Below are positions 41,022-52,649 of a DNA stretch of 64,000 nt, one piece after another. Below the pieces are notes generated by a model that was not told where the DNA came from, made no database searches, and saw nothing but the letters and a program-made list of their open reading frames with translations. Origin of the DNA: Staphylococcus taiwanensis (GTDB lineage: Bacteria > Bacillota > Bacilli > Staphylococcales > Staphylococcaceae); assembly GCA_020544305.1 (NCBI GenBank), contig CP058667.1:806001-870000 (forward strand), given 5' to 3'. The number at the start of each line of letters is the position of its first letter. The first letter of the stretch is position 1. Both the position numbers and the translations under genes were made by a program.

Positions 41022-41037
41022 TGAAAGCGCTTTTTCA
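41022..41037 (+). promoter_or_regulatory. cre-like site for CcpA
   Basis: TGAAAGCGCTTTTTCA, close to the catabolite-response element consensus (core AAAGCGCTTT, with two extra T before the final CA), just after the lac transcription start. Suggests repression by glucose. Confidence 0.7.
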
Positions 41038-41096
41038 AAAGTAATAAATACACATATATGTGAATCTACTAATTTTTATTAAAAAGGAGAATCGGT

Positions 41097-41525
41097 ATGA
41101 CAGTTATTATTGGTTCAGACGTTGACGGTAAACGTCTTAAAGATGTCGTTAAAACATTTTTAAAAGAAAATAATCATGATGTGTTGGATGTAACAGATGG
41201 TAAAGACTTAGACTTTGTTGATGCAACTTTAGCAGTTGCACAAGAAGTACAAAAAAATGATAACAATTTAGGAATTGCGATAGACGCGTATGGTGCGGGT
41301 AGCTTCATGGTTGCGACGAAAGTCAAAGGCATGATTGCAGCAGAAGTATCTGATGAACGTTCTGCTTATATGACACGTGGTCATAATAATGCTCGAATGA
41401 TAACAATGGGATCAGAAATTGTTGGTGATACGTTAGCGAAACATGTAGCTAAAGAATTTGTTAATGGACATTACGATGGTGGACGTCACCAAATCCGCGT
41501 AGATATGTTAAATAAAATGTGCTAA
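41097..41525 (+). CDS. lacA: Galactose-6-phosphate isomerase subunit LacA
   Basis: A 142-residue RpiB/LacAB-type subunit ([19 protein letters not shown], then [17 protein letters not shown] and [15 protein letters not shown]). With LacB it converts galactose-6-P to tagatose-6-P in the cytoplasm. LacA subunits lack the catalytic Cys; here the corresponding position is in AYGAGS, consistent. AAAGGAG is 8 nt before the ATG. First gene of lacABCDFEG. Confidence 0.97.
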   Translation: MTVIIGSDVDGKRLKDVVKTFLKENNHDVLDVTDGKDLDFVDATLAVAQEVQKNDNNLGIAIDAYGAGSFMVATKVKGMIAAEVSDERSAYMTRGHNNARMITMGSEIVGDTLAKHVAKEFVNGHYDGGRHQIRVDMLNKMC

Positions 41526-41541
41526 TTAGGAGGATGTAAAA

Positions 41542-42057
41542 ATGAAAATAGCAATTGGTTGCGATCATATCGTAACAGATACAAAAATGGCAGTTTCTAA
41601 ACATTTAAAAGAACAAGGACATGAAGTCATCGACGTAGGAACATATGATTTTACGAGAACACACTATCCAATATTTGGTAAAAAAGTTGGAGAAGCTGTA
41701 ACGAGTGGCGAAGCAGAATTAGGCGTATGTATTTGTGGCACAGGTGTTGGAATTAGTAATGCAGCTAATAAAGTACCTGGCGTTAGAACTGCATTAGTTC
41801 GTGATATGACAACTGCACTTTATTCAAAAGAAGAGTTGAATGCAAATGTTGTTAGCTTTGGAGGCAAAATTGTTGGTGAACTATTTATCTTTGATATTGT
41901 AGATGCATTTATTAAAGCAGAATATAAACCAACCGAAGAAAATAAAAAATTAATCGCTAAAATTGAACATTTAGAAGCACATAACGATAAACAAGCTGAT
42001 TCACATTTCTTTGATGAATTCTTAGAAAAATGGAACAACGGTGAATACCACGACTAA
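41542..42057 (+). CDS. lacB: Galactose-6-phosphate isomerase subunit LacB
   Basis: A 171-residue subunit of the RpiB family: [16 protein letters not shown], then [23 protein letters not shown], with the active-site cysteine in CICGTG around residue 68, and [10 protein letters not shown]. It completes the heteromultimeric isomerase with LacA. TAGGAGG precedes the ATG, 16 nt after lacA. Confidence 0.97.
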   Translation: MKIAIGCDHIVTDTKMAVSKHLKEQGHEVIDVGTYDFTRTHYPIFGKKVGEAVTSGEAELGVCICGTGVGISNAANKVPGVRTALVRDMTTALYSKEELNANVVSFGGKIVGELFIFDIVDAFIKAEYKPTEENKKLIAKIEHLEAHNDKQADSHFFDEFLEKWNNGEYHD

Positions 42058-42069
42058 GGGTGACGCATG

Positions 42070-43002
42070 ATGATATTAACATTAACTTTAAATCCTTCTG
42101 TAGATATATCATATCCCTTAAAATCTTTGAATCTAGATACGGTTAATCGAGTAGCGGAGACCAGTAAAACTGCTGGTGGTAAAGGCCTCAATGTTACTCG
42201 CGTATTATCTGAATTTGGTGAAGATGTATTAGCAAGTGGCTTTTTAGGTGGTAAACTAGGTGAATTTATTGAACACCAACTCGATGAGTCGGGCATAAAA
42301 CATTCATTTTTTAAAATTGAAGGTGACACACGTAACTGTATTGCAGTTCTACATGAGGGACAACAAACTGAAATATTAGAACAGGGTCCAACGATTACTC
42401 AAAGTGAAGCTAGAGGTTTCGAACAACATCTTAATCATTTGTTTAAAGACACTAAGGCTTTAGCGATATCAGGTAGTTTGCCTAAAGGATTAAGTTCTGA
42501 ATATTATGCTGAATTAATTAAATTAGCAAATGACAAAGGTATTCCTACAGTATTGGATAGTTCAGGTCAATCATTATTAGATGCATTACTTAGTCACAGT
42601 AAACCGACAGTAATCAAACCCAATATTGACGAATTGACGCAATTGTTAAATGCGAACATAACCAGCGATATTGATAGCTTAAAGGAAGCGGTCAATCAAC
42701 CCATCTTTGATGGTATTGAATGGATTGTTGTTTCTTTAGGTAGTGATGGTGCATTCGCTAAGCATCATCAAACATATTATAAAGTCAATATTCCTAATGT
42801 GAAAGTAGTAAACCCTGTAGGTTCTGGTGATTCAACGGTTGCAGGCATTACATCTGGATTAGTTCATCACGATACTGATATAGACTTACTTAAAAAAGCC
42901 AATGCCTTTGGCGTATTAAATGCAATGGAAAGTAAAACTGGACATATAAATTTAAATAAATTTGACGAAATTTTCAAACAAATTGAAGTTATAGAGGTGT
43001 AA
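42070..43002 (+). CDS. lacC: Tagatose-6-phosphate kinase LacC
   Basis: A 310-residue PfkB-family kinase forming tagatose-1,6-bisphosphate from tagatose-6-P and [16 protein letters not shown] at the start, [14 protein letters not shown] (PfkB motif 1) and [16 protein letters not shown] with the catalytic Asp (motif 2, about 250-256) are clear. Two adjacent ATGs exist (42067, 42070); the second gives the usual 310 residues. The ribosome site is weak (AAGGGTGA), suggesting coupling to lacB 12 nt upstream. Confidence 0.96.
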   Translation: MILTLTLNPSVDISYPLKSLNLDTVNRVAETSKTAGGKGLNVTRVLSEFGEDVLASGFLGGKLGEFIEHQLDESGIKHSFFKIEGDTRNCIAVLHEGQQTEILEQGPTITQSEARGFEQHLNHLFKDTKALAISGSLPKGLSSEYYAELIKLANDKGIPTVLDSSGQSLLDALLSHSKPTVIKPNIDELTQLLNANITSDIDSLKEAVNQPIFDGIEWIVVSLGSDGAFAKHHQTYYKVNIPNVKVVNPVGSGDSTVAGITSGLVHHDTDIDLLKKANAFGVLNAMESKTGHINLNKFDEIFKQIEVIEV

Positions 43003-43005
43003 TTC

Positions 43006-43983
43006 ATGACAAAATCACAACAAAAAGAAGCATCAATTAGCGCATTAAGTAACAATAAAGGTGTCATTTCAGCATTAGCCTTTGACCAACGCGGTGCCTT
43101 GAAAAGAATGATGGCTGAACATCAAACTGAAGAACCAACTGTTGAACAAATTGAACATTTAAAAGTATTAGTTTCTGAAGAATTAACGCAATATGCCTCT
43201 TCTATTCTATTGGATCCTGAGTATGGACTACCAGCTTCTGATGCACGTAATAAAGCATGTGGACTCTTACTTGCTTATGAAAAAACTGGATACGACGTCA
43301 ATGCGAAGGGGCGTTTACCAGACTGCTTAGTTGAATGGTCAGCAAAACGTTTGAAAGCGCAAGGAGCCAATGCTGTTAAATTCTTATTATATTACGACGT
43401 TGATGATGCTGAAGAAATAAACGTACAGAAACAAGCATATATCGAGAGAATTGGTTCAGAATGTGTAGCTGAAGATATTCCTTTCTTCTTAGAAGTACTC
43501 ACATATGATGATAATATTCCGGATAATAAAAGTGCAGAATTTGCAAAAGTAAAACCTCGTAAAGTTAATGAAGCGATGAAATTATTCTCAGAAGAAAGAT
43601 TCAACGTAGATGTACTGAAAGTTGAAGTGCCAGTCAATATGAATTATGTTGAAGGATTCGCTGAAGGAGAAGTCGTATATACCAATGAAGAAGCAGCACA
43701 ATATTTCCGTGATCAAGATGCATCAACAAACTTACCATATATCTACTTAAGTGCAGGTGTGTCAGCAGAGTTATTCCAAGAAACTTTAAAATTTGCTCAC
43801 GAAGCTGGTGCTAAATTCAACGGTGTACTTTGTGGACGTGCAACTTGGTCAGGAGCAGTAAAAGTTTATATCGAACAAGGCGAAGAAGCAGCACGTGAAT
43901 GGTTACGTACAACTGGATTTAAAAATATTGATGATTTAAATAAAGTATTAGAAACTACAGCAACTTCATGGAAATCTAGATAA
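43006..43983 (+). CDS. lacD: Tagatose-1,6-bisphosphate aldolase LacD
   Basis: A 325-residue class I aldolase that splits tagatose-1,6-bisphosphate to dihydroxyacetone-P and glyceraldehyde-3-[17 protein letters not shown] near the N-terminus and [17 protein letters not shown] (Schiff-base lysine in LKVE, about residue 205) are diagnostic; [17 protein letters not shown] and GRATWSGAV follow. It begins 3 nt after lacC with GAGGTG upstream. Confidence 0.97.
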   Translation: MTKSQQKEASISALSNNKGVISALAFDQRGALKRMMAEHQTEEPTVEQIEHLKVLVSEELTQYASSILLDPEYGLPASDARNKACGLLLAYEKTGYDVNAKGRLPDCLVEWSAKRLKAQGANAVKFLLYYDVDDAEEINVQKQAYIERIGSECVAEDIPFFLEVLTYDDNIPDNKSAEFAKVKPRKVNEAMKLFSEERFNVDVLKVEVPVNMNYVEGFAEGEVVYTNEEAAQYFRDQDASTNLPYIYLSAGVSAELFQETLKFAHEAGAKFNGVLCGRATWSGAVKVYIEQGEEAAREWLRTTGFKNIDDLNKVLETTATSWKSR

Positions 43984-44000
43984 TTGGGGAGGTTAATAGG

Positions 44001-44315
44001 ATGAACAGAGAAGAAGTACAATTACTTGGCTTTGAAATCGTAGCATATGCAGGAGATGCGCGCTCAAAATTATTAGAAGCATTGACAGCTGCAAAAAATG
44101 GTGAATTGGATAAAGCTGAACAATTAACCGAAGAAGCCAATGAATGTATCGCTAATGCACATAAAGCTCAAACAAGTTTATTAGCTAAAGAAGCACAAGG
44201 TGATGATATTGCTTATAGTGTCACAATGATGCATGGTCAAGACCATTTAATGACAACATTATTGTTGAAAGATTTAATGAAACATCTGATAGAACTATAT
44301 AGAAGAGGGAGCTGA
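44001..44315 (+). CDS. lacF: Lactose PTS enzyme IIA (LacF)
   Basis: A 104-residue all-helical IIA of the lactose/chitobiose family. The phosphorylated histidine is His78 in MMHGQDHLM, with the metal-binding Asp81 of the trimer. It passes phosphate from HPr to LacE. GGGGAGG is 9 nt before the ATG; it follows lacD by 17 nt. Confidence 0.97.
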   Translation: MNREEVQLLGFEIVAYAGDARSKLLEALTAAKNGELDKAEQLTEEANECIANAHKAQTSLLAKEAQGDDIAYSVTMMHGQDHLMTTLLLKDLMKHLIELYRRGS

Positions 44316-44320
44316 CCCTT

Positions 44321-46090
44321 ATGAATAAGTTAATAGCATGGATAGAAAAAGGAAAACCGTTCTTCGAAAAAATATCTCGTAATATTTATCTAAGAGCAAT
44401 TCGTGATGGATTTATTGCAGCAATTCCAATTATCTTATTTTCAAGTATATTCATTTTAATCACATACGTACCTAACGTGTTTGGATTCACTTGGAGTAAG
44501 ACAATGGAAGGTATTTTAATGAAACCTTATAACTATACAATGGGAATTGTTGGTTTCATTGTCGCCGGGACCACTGCCAAATCGTTAACTGATTCATTTA
44601 ACCGTAAATTAGACAAAACAAATCAAATTAACTTTATTTCTACGATGATGGCAGCAATGTGTGGATTTTTATTCCTTGCAGCTGATCCTGTAAAAGATGG
44701 TGGATTCTTAAGTGCATTCATGGGTACAAAAGGTTTATTAACAGCCTTTTTATCAGCATTTGTTACAGTCATTGTTTATAACTTCTTTATTAAACGTGAT
44801 ATTACAATCAAAATGCCCAAAGAGGTACCACCAAATATTTCACAGGTATTTAAAGATATCTTCCCATTGTCAGCAGTTATCATTATTTTGTACGCGTTAG
44901 ATTTAATTGTGAGAGCTACAGCACATACTAACGTTGCAAATGGTATTTTAAAATTATTTGAACCATTATTTACAGCTGCTGATGGTTGGGTTGGTGTAAC
45001 AATTATCTTTGGTGCCTTTGCATTCTTCTGGTTTGTTGGTATTCATGGTCCATCAATTGTAGAACCAGCGATTGCAGCTATCACATACGCTAACTTAGAA
45101 GCAAACTTACATTTAATTCAAGCTGGTGAACATGCAAACAATGTTATTACACCAGGTACGCAAATGTTTGTTGTAACTATGGGTGGTACGGGTGCAACTT
45201 TAGTCGTTCCATTTATGTTCATGTGGCTAACGAAATCGAAACGTAATAAAGCGATTGGTAGAGCATCCGTGGTTCCAACATTCTTTGGTGTAAACGAACC
45301 CATTTTATTTGGTGCACCTTTAGTATTAAACCCTGTATTCTTTATTCCATTTATTTTTGCGCCAATCGCAAACGTATGGATCTTTAAGTTCTTTGTAGAC
45401 GTACTTGGAATGAACAGTTTTAGTATCTTCTTACCTTGGACTACACCTGGTCCATTAGGTATCGTGATGGGTACTGGTTTTGCATTTTGGTCATTCGTAT
45501 TAGCTATCGTCTTGATTGTAGTAGATGTGATTATTTATTATCCGTTTGTCAAAGTATACGATGAACAAATTCTTGAAGAAGAATTAGGAAATAAAGAAGC
45601 AAATACTGAATTACAAGATAAAGTTTCTGCAAACTTCGATACGAAAAAAGCAGACGCGATTTTAGCCACAGCAGGTGCAAATGAAGCAACTGAACCTAAT
45701 AAAACATCTCAAGAAGCGCATACAGAAGAAGATAATCAAACTAAATCACAAAGTGATAACAGTGGAATTACTGAACAAACCAATGTCCTTGTATTATGTG
45801 CCGGTGGCGGAACAAGTGGTTTATTAGCCAATGCTTTAAATAAAGCAGCAGAAGAATATGATGTGCCTGTAAAAGCAGCAGCCGGTGGTTATGGTGCGCA
45901 TATGGATATTATGAAAGACTATCATTTAATCATTTTAGCACCACAAGTAGCTTCAAATTATGAAGATATTAAACAGGATACTGATCGATTAGGAATCAAA
46001 TTAGCTAAAACACAAGGAGTAGAATACATTAATTTAACACGAGATGGCAAAGCAGCATTAGACTTCGTTCAACAACAATTTGAAAAATAA
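44321..46090 (+). CDS. lacE: Lactose PTS enzyme IICB (LacE)
   Basis: A 589-residue membrane permease. The IIC domain (about 1-430) has roughly 8-10 helices with [13 protein letters not shown] and [16 protein letters not shown], the substrate-binding motifs. A hydrophilic linker rich in Glu, Asn, Thr and Ser (about 430-485) leads to the IIB domain, phosphorylated at Cys493 in [12 protein letters not shown]. It imports lactose as lactose-6-P. The linker makes it slightly longer than I recall for the S. aureus enzyme. Confidence 0.97.
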   Translation: MNKLIAWIEKGKPFFEKISRNIYLRAIRDGFIAAIPIILFSSIFILITYVPNVFGFTWSKTMEGILMKPYNYTMGIVGFIVAGTTAKSLTDSFNRKLDKTNQINFISTMMAAMCGFLFLAADPVKDGGFLSAFMGTKGLLTAFLSAFVTVIVYNFFIKRDITIKMPKEVPPNISQVFKDIFPLSAVIIILYALDLIVRATAHTNVANGILKLFEPLFTAADGWVGVTIIFGAFAFFWFVGIHGPSIVEPAIAAITYANLEANLHLIQAGEHANNVITPGTQMFVVTMGGTGATLVVPFMFMWLTKSKRNKAIGRASVVPTFFGVNEPILFGAPLVLNPVFFIPFIFAPIANVWIFKFFVDVLGMNSFSIFLPWTTPGPLGIVMGTGFAFWSFVLAIVLIVVDVIIYYPFVKVYDEQILEEELGNKEANTELQDKVSANFDTKKADAILATAGANEATEPNKTSQEAHTEEDNQTKSQSDNSGITEQTNVLVLCAGGGTSGLLANALNKAAEEYDVPVKAAAGGYGAHMDIMKDYHLIILAPQVASNYEDIKQDTDRLGIKLAKTQGVEYINLTRDGKAALDFVQQQFEK

Positions 46091-47518
<1,428 letters not shown>

Positions 47519-47534
47519 TTCATGATGTTTAGTG

Positions 47535-47578
47535 AAGCGGTTTAGACTTTAAAAATGGGCTAAACCGCTTTTATGTAT
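47535..47578 (+). terminator. Terminator of the lac operon
   Basis: AAGCGGTTTAG / CTAAACCGCTT stem followed by TTATGTATTTTT, 16 nt after the lacG stop. Confidence 0.8.
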
Positions 47579-47649
47579 TTTTAAATAATGGTAATTTTTA
47601 GACAGTCGTATATACTTAGGTATAGATTAAAAAATTGGAGTATATCATT

Positions 47650-48504
47650 ATGAATATAAAAAAGAGTAGAAATTTATGGGTTATATTATGTCTGACACTT
47701 ATTTGCTTAGCTGGTTGTCAACAATCATCAAATGAAAAGCCAGCTTCACACGTAGGTAAAACTGATCGTGTCGCTACCTTATTTATGCATGGTTACGGCG
47801 GTACAAATAATTCTGAAAAATATATGGTCAATCAAGCAGTAAAGAAAGGCGTTACGAATGATGTTGTCGTCGCCAATGTAGCATCAGATGGTACAGTGAA
47901 TTTTAAAGGTAATATCTCTGAAAAAGCCAAACATCCTATTATTAAAATCATATTTGAAGATAATAAAAATGGAGACACTACGCAAAATGCCAATAATATT
48001 AAAAATGTATTGTCGGAAATGAAATCAAAATATGGTATTAATAAATATAATTTTGTTGCACATTCTATGGGAAACATGTCATTTGCCTATTTTATGAAAA
48101 ACTATGGTGATGATAAAAGACTACCTAAATTACAAAAAGAAGTTAATATTGCTGGAACATATAACGGTATTTTAAATTTAAATGAAAAAGTAAATGAGAT
48201 TAGTGTAGATAAAAATGGTAAACCTAGTAAAATGAATGAAAATTATAAAGAATTATTGGGATTAAAAGATATTTATAAAGGCAAAAAAATAGAAGTTTTA
48301 AATATTTATGGTGATTTACAAGATGGCACACATTCGGATGGTAGAGTTTCAAACAGTTCTTCAAAATCTTTAAAATATCTTTTAGGCGATAGTCCAAAAA
48401 CTTATAAAGAATCTAAATATACTGGGAAATCCGCACAACACAGTGCACTACATGAAAATAAAGCAGTTGCAAATGAAATCATCCAATTTTTATGGAATAA
48501 ATAA
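47650..48504 (+). CDS. Lipoprotein alpha/beta hydrolase, DUF915 type
   Basis: A 284-residue secreted lipoprotein. Residues 1-22 form a type II signal with lipobox LAGC, so it is anchored outside the membrane. The hydrolase core has FMHGYGGTNNSEKYM (oxyanion-loop HG) and the nucleophile elbow VAHSMGNMS; Asp and His candidates follow in YGDLQDGTHSDGRVS and AQHSALHEN. The family is called cell-surface hydrolase (DUF915) in Firmicutes; its substrate is unknown. I start at the ATG at 47650, 8 nt after TTGGAG. Unlinked to lac by the terminator. Confidence 0.85.
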   Translation: MNIKKSRNLWVILCLTLICLAGCQQSSNEKPASHVGKTDRVATLFMHGYGGTNNSEKYMVNQAVKKGVTNDVVVANVASDGTVNFKGNISEKAKHPIIKIIFEDNKNGDTTQNANNIKNVLSEMKSKYGINKYNFVAHSMGNMSFAYFMKNYGDDKRLPKLQKEVNIAGTYNGILNLNEKVNEISVDKNGKPSKMNENYKELLGLKDIYKGKKIEVLNIYGDLQDGTHSDGRVSNSSSKSLKYLLGDSPKTYKESKYTGKSAQHSALHENKAVANEIIQFLWNK

Positions 48505-48586
48505 TTTAATTAAAGAATATATCGCGAAATATAATTAGTGGGGATAGGTAATGAAATTTCCATTAGTTGAGGCAAGATATGTATAT

Positions 48587-48642
48587 AAGGCACCTCGTTA
48601 ATTTAGTTTAGTAATGATTATTAAATTATACGAAAGTACCTT
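48587..48642 (+). repeat. 56-bp dispersed element, copy 3
   Basis: AAGGCACCTCGTTAATTTAG...CGAAAGTACCTT, same length as copies at 3391 and 13069. It lies between the convergent hydrolase and LLM genes, so may work as a terminator there. About 60 bp upstream (ATATCGCGAAATATAATTAG) also resemble the sequence before copy 2. Confidence 0.78.
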
Positions 48643-48677
48643 ATTTTTAATGTATCCCAAGCTTTTCTTTAAGCATC

Positions 48678-49679
48678 TTAAAAATAATTTTGGGCTAATT
48701 GTTCAATCAAATTAATACGACTAGATTCTCCATAAACATGAGGTAAAATCATCATTTCATCAACATCATAGTTTTGTTGTAGTGTTACTAATTGTTGTGC
48801 AACTTCACTTGGTAAACCACTAACAATACGTCTTTTATCTTGTGCTATTTTCTCAAGCTCTCTTGCACTGTATTGACGTTCTTGTGCAGTTGTAATTGAG
48901 GGATAAGTTGCAGGTTGGTTTAAGTAATTAATACGTAATAACCATAAATGTAATGCATCCAATAAATCATTGATTTTAGAAATACTATCTGCAGTTACTA
49001 CAAACGTTGCTAAAATAACATACGGTTTATTAGAACTGGATTTATTATGATAATGCGTAAATTGTTGACGATAATAGTTTATGATAGATTCAAGTTTGCT
49101 TTGAGGTTGCCCCATACGTGCAACAACCAATGGTAATCCTTTTTTAGCGGCTAAATCTGCACTTCGCTCGCTCATACCTAATATAAACATTTGTGGGTAG
49201 CTATTAATAAATGGTGAAGCAGTCAATGACATAAAACGATGAGGCGTTTCAGTATCATCGTGAAAGTATTTATTTAAGTCGTCGATTTGTTGATCTAATT
49301 CCGGTTTTTTAGTTTTAAATTCATTCAGTGCTTCGTTTACATTTTTGAAACTAGGTGAGCGACCTAAACCTATATCAAGTCGATGAGGGTGACGTGCTTC
49401 CATAATTTTAAACTGCTCAGCAACCTTATATGCACTATAATGTGGTAACATCACGCCGCCACTACCAATTCTAATAGTTGATGTTTGTTCTAATAACATC
49501 ATCATAACCATTTCAGGTGCACTTGACGCTACTGATGGTACGTGATGATGTTCTGCGACCCAATAACGCGTATAGCCAAGACGTTCAGCTGTTTGTGCTA
49601 AAGTAATACTATGATTAAACGCATCATGAGCGCTACGTCCTTCAAATATGGGTACATAATCTAATATACTTAATTTCAT
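48678..49679 (-). CDS. LLM-class flavin-dependent oxidoreductase
   Basis: A 333-residue luciferase-like monooxygenase. LSILDYVPIFEGRSAHDAF and RYWVAEHHHVPSVASSAPEM, then RIGSGGVMLPHYSAYKVAEQF and RLDIGLGRSPSF are typical of the MsnO8/bacterial-luciferase alpha subgroup that uses FMNH2. The start at 49679 has GAAGGAG 8 nt upstream; a longer frame adds 21 residues with no support. The substrate is unknown. Divergent from the oxidoreductase at 49811. Confidence 0.88.
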   Translation of the reverse strand: MKLSILDYVPIFEGRSAHDAFNHSITLAQTAERLGYTRYWVAEHHHVPSVASSAPEMVMMMLLEQTSTIRIGSGGVMLPHYSAYKVAEQFKIMEARHPHRLDIGLGRSPSFKNVNEALNEFKTKKPELDQQIDDLNKYFHDDTETPHRFMSLTASPFINSYPQMFILGMSERSADLAAKKGLPLVVARMGQPQSKLESIINYYRQQFTHYHNKSSSNKPYVILATFVVTADSISKINDLLDALHLWLLRINYLNQPATYPSITTAQERQYSARELEKIAQDKRRIVSGLPSEVAQQLVTLQQNYDVDEMMILPHVYGESSRINLIEQLAQNYF

Positions 49680-49810
49680 TATATGTACTCCTTCCATCAA
49701 TGCCTTAAATTTAGAATCATTGATATTATAAATGTAAAGCACGTTTATTGCGATGAAAGTGTTTAGGATATTATACTGAATAATAATACATACAAGGTGG
49801 CGAATGCACT

Positions 49811-50824
49811 ATGAAAACAATTGGTTTCGAAAAGCCGTTTAAATTAGAAGAGGGTAATTTATTTAAAGAATATGATTTAGAAATACCTAAACTGAAACAG
49901 CATGAACTGTTAGTGAAAGTGCAAACGATTAGTGTCAATCCTGTTGATACCAAACAACGTATGACTGAGGTTGCGTCTGTACCTAGAGTACTTGGTTTTG
50001 ATGCCGTTGGTCGTGTTGAATCGATTGGTTCAGATGTGAGTATGTTCAAACAAGGAGACATCGTATTTTATGCTGGGTCACCTGATCAACATGGCTCAAA
50101 TGCTGAATATCAAATTATTGATGAACGTCTAGTTGCGAAGGCACCACAAAATGTAACTGCTGAAGATGCAGCCAGTCTGCCATTAACTGGCATCACAGCT
50201 TCAGAAACATTATTTGACGTATTTGGAATTTCTCAAAATCCTGAAGATAATAATGGTCAAACATTACTTATCATTAACGGTGCAGGCGGCGTTGGAAGTA
50301 TAGCTACTCAAATTGCTAAGGCATATGGACTGCAAGTTATCACTACTGCTTCACGTGATGAAACAGTAGAATGGACGAAAAATATGGGTGCCGATGTCGT
50401 ATTAAATCATAAAGAAGATTTAAAAGAACAGCTTGATAAGTATGATATTGAAGCAGTTGATTATGTATTCTGTACATTTAATACTGATATGTACTATGAT
50501 ACGATGATTGACATTGTTAAACCACTAGGGCATATAGCTACAATTGTTGCTTTTCAGGAGAAACAAGATTTAAATGCCTTAAAACCTAAGAGTCTTAAAT
50601 TTACACATGAATTTATGTTTGCGAGACCTTTAAATTATACTCAAGACATGATTAAACATCACAATTATTTACAAGATATTGCCGAAAAGGTAGAACAAGG
50701 TGTGTATCAAACGACAGCTACAAGAACGATTGATGGATTAACAGCCGAACATTTATATAAAGCACATCAAATATTAGAATCTAATACGATGATAGGTAAA
50801 TTGGTCATTAATGTAACTGAATAA
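49811..50824 (+). CDS. MDR-superfamily zinc-type/quinone oxidoreductase
   Basis: A 337-residue medium-chain dehydrogenase/reductase of the ZADH/quinone oxidoreductase branch. The GroES-like domain ([28 protein letters not shown]) lacks zinc-ligand cysteines. The Rossmann motif [15 protein letters not shown] is at about 157-171. Probably NADPH-dependent reduction of quinones or reactive enones. AAGGTGG lies about 11 nt before ATG. Followed by a strong terminator. Confidence 0.88.
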   Translation: MKTIGFEKPFKLEEGNLFKEYDLEIPKLKQHELLVKVQTISVNPVDTKQRMTEVASVPRVLGFDAVGRVESIGSDVSMFKQGDIVFYAGSPDQHGSNAEYQIIDERLVAKAPQNVTAEDAASLPLTGITASETLFDVFGISQNPEDNNGQTLLIINGAGGVGSIATQIAKAYGLQVITTASRDETVEWTKNMGADVVLNHKEDLKEQLDKYDIEAVDYVFCTFNTDMYYDTMIDIVKPLGHIATIVAFQEKQDLNALKPKSLKFTHEFMFARPLNYTQDMIKHHNYLQDIAEKVEQGVYQTTATRTIDGLTAEHLYKAHQILESNTMIGKLVINVTE

Positions 50825-50861
50825 AAACGTCGGATTATAAATCAATCCTATACAGTAGTAC

Positions 50862-50916
50862 AAAAAGATGTTTATTCTTTCTCTCAAATTAAGAGTTAGA
50901 ATAGACATCTTTTTTA
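50862..50916 (+). terminator. Terminator after the MDR oxidoreductase gene
   Basis: AAAAAGATGT(T)TATTCT / AGAATAGACATCTTTTTT long stem. The rest of the 355-nt gap 50825-51179 holds two SigB-like promoters and no gene. Confidence 0.82.
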
Positions 50917-51013
50917 GCAATATAGACGATTAGTAATCATTTATTGCATAATAGCGTTTCACAATATAAATGTTTAAAACATAAAAATGTTCAAAAATAT
51001 TTATAACTTTCAT

Positions 51014-51039
51014 GTTTTCATTGAGCAAAATTTGGGAAT
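51014..51039 (+). promoter_or_regulatory. Possible distal SigB promoter of the asp23 operon
   Basis: GTTTTC (51014-51019), 14-nt spacer, GGGAAT (51034-51039). Weaker match to the SigB consensus GTTTAA-N12/15-GGGTAT than the one at 51103. Confidence 0.5.
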
Positions 51040-51102
51040 ATTTAACCAGAAAGTAAACTTTAATAAATTTTTAAATAAATGAATTAATAAATATGGATTT
51101 AT

Positions 51103-51127
51103 GTTTTAAAAAATATTTAAAGGGTAA
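51103..51127 (+). promoter_or_regulatory. SigB-type promoter of the amaP-asp23 operon
   Basis: GTTTTA (51103-51108), 13-nt spacer, GGGTAA (51122-51127), close to the staphylococcal SigB consensus and about 50 nt before amaP. asp23 is a standard SigB reporter gene in S. aureus. Confidence 0.75.
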
Positions 51128-51179
51128 CTATTTTCTATAATAATAAAAATTCAACAATTACTGAGGAGGTGCATACGAG

Positions 51180-51716
51180 GTGAAAAGATTAAAAAACTTT
51201 ATCCTCGGCCTATTAATAGTTGCAATTGTTGGATTCCTATTGTTTATGTACATAAAAGATAGTCGCATAACAAAATATCAAGACTACTTCTTACATTTCA
51301 ATTGGTTCCAACCGCTATTAATTGGTTTAGCTGCTCTACTTATATTAATAGGTCTAATATTGGTATTCAGCATCTTTAAACCAACATATAGAAAACCAGG
51401 ATTATACAAAGATTACGATGATGGTCATATCTATGTATCTCGAAAAGCAGTTGAAAAATCAGCTTACGATACATTAACTAAGTATGATCAAGTTAGACAA
51501 CCAAACGTAGTATCTAAGCTTTATAATAAGAAAAATAAATCATTTATTGATATTAAAGCTGATTTCTTAGTACCAAATGATGTGCAAGTTAAATCATTAA
51601 CAGAAAGCATTAGAGCTGACATTAAACAAAATGTTGAACATTTTACTGAGATTCCAGTAAGAAAACTTGAAGTAAATGTCAGAGATCAAAAAACTGCAGG
51701 ACAACGTGTTCTATAA
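51180..51716 (+). CDS. amaP: Asp23-anchoring membrane protein AmaP
   Basis: A 178-residue protein with two N-terminal transmembrane segments (about 6-26 and 37-62) and a cytoplasmic domain of the AmaP/DUF322-related kind (KADFLVPNDVQVKSLTESIRADIK). It tethers Asp23 to the membrane in S. aureus. GTG start, with GAGGAGGTG about 10 nt upstream. First gene of a three-gene stress operon. Confidence 0.92.
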   Translation: MKRLKNFILGLLIVAIVGFLLFMYIKDSRITKYQDYFLHFNWFQPLLIGLAALLILIGLILVFSIFKPTYRKPGLYKDYDDGHIYVSRKAVEKSAYDTLTKYDQVRQPNVVSKLYNKKNKSFIDIKADFLVPNDVQVKSLTESIRADIKQNVEHFTEIPVRKLEVNVRDQKTAGQRVL

Positions 51717-51728
51717 GGGAGGGATAAC

Positions 51729-51968
51729 ATGGCTGATAATAACAATCAAAATGGACAAGATGCAGGTCAACAAATTATTGATTTCATTAAGTCTTATAAA
51801 TGGCGTATCATTGGTTTCTTTGCATTTTTAATTATAGCAATCTTATTCCTAACTTTAGGATTCTGGAAAACAGTTTTAATCATTGTATTATGTTTAATCG
51901 GAATTGGTGTTGGGTATATTAAAGACCGTACACAGGATTTCATGAATTTTTTAAATAGATGGAGTTAG
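51729..51968 (+). CDS. DUF2273 small membrane protein of the asp23 operon
   Basis: A 79-residue protein with a polar N-terminus (NNQNGQDAGQQ), two hydrophobic helices (about 26-46 and 48-64) and a basic/amphipathic tail (KDRTQDFMNFLNRW). It is the DUF2273 protein that lies between amaP and asp23 in staphylococci. Function is not established. AAGGGAGGG precedes the ATG, 12 nt after amaP. Confidence 0.88.
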   Translation: MADNNNQNGQDAGQQIIDFIKSYKWRIIGFFAFLIIAILFLTLGFWKTVLIIVLCLIGIGVGYIKDRTQDFMNFLNRWS

Positions 51969-52046
51969 ACCTACTATTTAAAAATTCATATAACTAAAAA
52001 ATTAAGTAATAAAAAATAAAAATAGAATTATAAAGGAGAATGTACT

Positions 52047-52574
52047 ATGGCAGATAATCAAGCTAAAAACGCATATAATAACCAAACTGGAGTTAATGAA
52101 AAAGAAAGAGAAGAACAACAAAAACAAGCTGAACAAAACAGACAACAAAATGAACAACAACACTTTGAAAACAAATTAACTTTCTCAGATGAAGTTGTTG
52201 AAAAAATCGCTGGTATTGCAGCGCGCGAAGTTAAAGGTATCTTAGATATGAAAGGCGGATTCGCTGATAACTTCACTAACGCTTTCTCTAGTGGCAACAA
52301 CGTAACACAAGGTGTTTCTGTTGAAGTAGGAGAAAAACAAGCAGCAGTAGACTTAAAAGTTATTTTAGAATACGGTGAATCAGCTCCAAAAATCTTCCGT
52401 AAAGTGACTGAATTAGTTAAAGAACAAGTTAAATATATTACTGGTTTACAAGTTGTTGAAGTTAACATGCAAGTTGACGATGTTATGACTAAAAAAGAAT
52501 GGCAACAAAAAAACGAAAAAAACAACAACAATAACAATAATAACAACAACTCTGAAAGATCAGGTTTACAATAG
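52047..52574 (+). CDS. asp23: Alkaline shock protein 23
   Basis: A 175-residue Asp23/Gls24 (DUF322) protein, one of the most abundant cytosolic proteins in staphylococci, located near the membrane through AmaP and linked to cell-envelope stress. The core [21 protein letters not shown] and [20 protein letters not shown] is intact. The N-terminus is rich in Gln, Glu and Asn, and the C-terminus has a run of ten Asn before SERSGLQ. AAAGGAG is 9 nt before the ATG. A terminator follows. Confidence 0.96.
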   Translation: MADNQAKNAYNNQTGVNEKEREEQQKQAEQNRQQNEQQHFENKLTFSDEVVEKIAGIAAREVKGILDMKGGFADNFTNAFSSGNNVTQGVSVEVGEKQAAVDLKVILEYGESAPKIFRKVTELVKEQVKYITGLQVVEVNMQVDDVMTKKEWQQKNEKNNNNNNNNNNSERSGLQ

Positions 52575-52592
52575 TATTAAAGGTAATACTTT

Positions 52593-52628
52593 AACCTTAA
52601 GGTGTGTCATCATCTTAAGGTTTTTTTA
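52593..52628 (+). terminator. Terminator of the asp23 operon
   Basis: AACCTTAAG / CTTAAGGTT stem then TTTTTT. Confidence 0.88.
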
Positions 52629-52649
52629 TTTCAAAAATGATCATAAAAT

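Noticed and set aside
52058..52549. 163-codon antisense frame across asp23
   Set aside because: It is the complement of the Asn/Gln-rich coding sequence; Leu/Phe/Cys/Ser-rich product, no ribosome site; a shadow of asp23.
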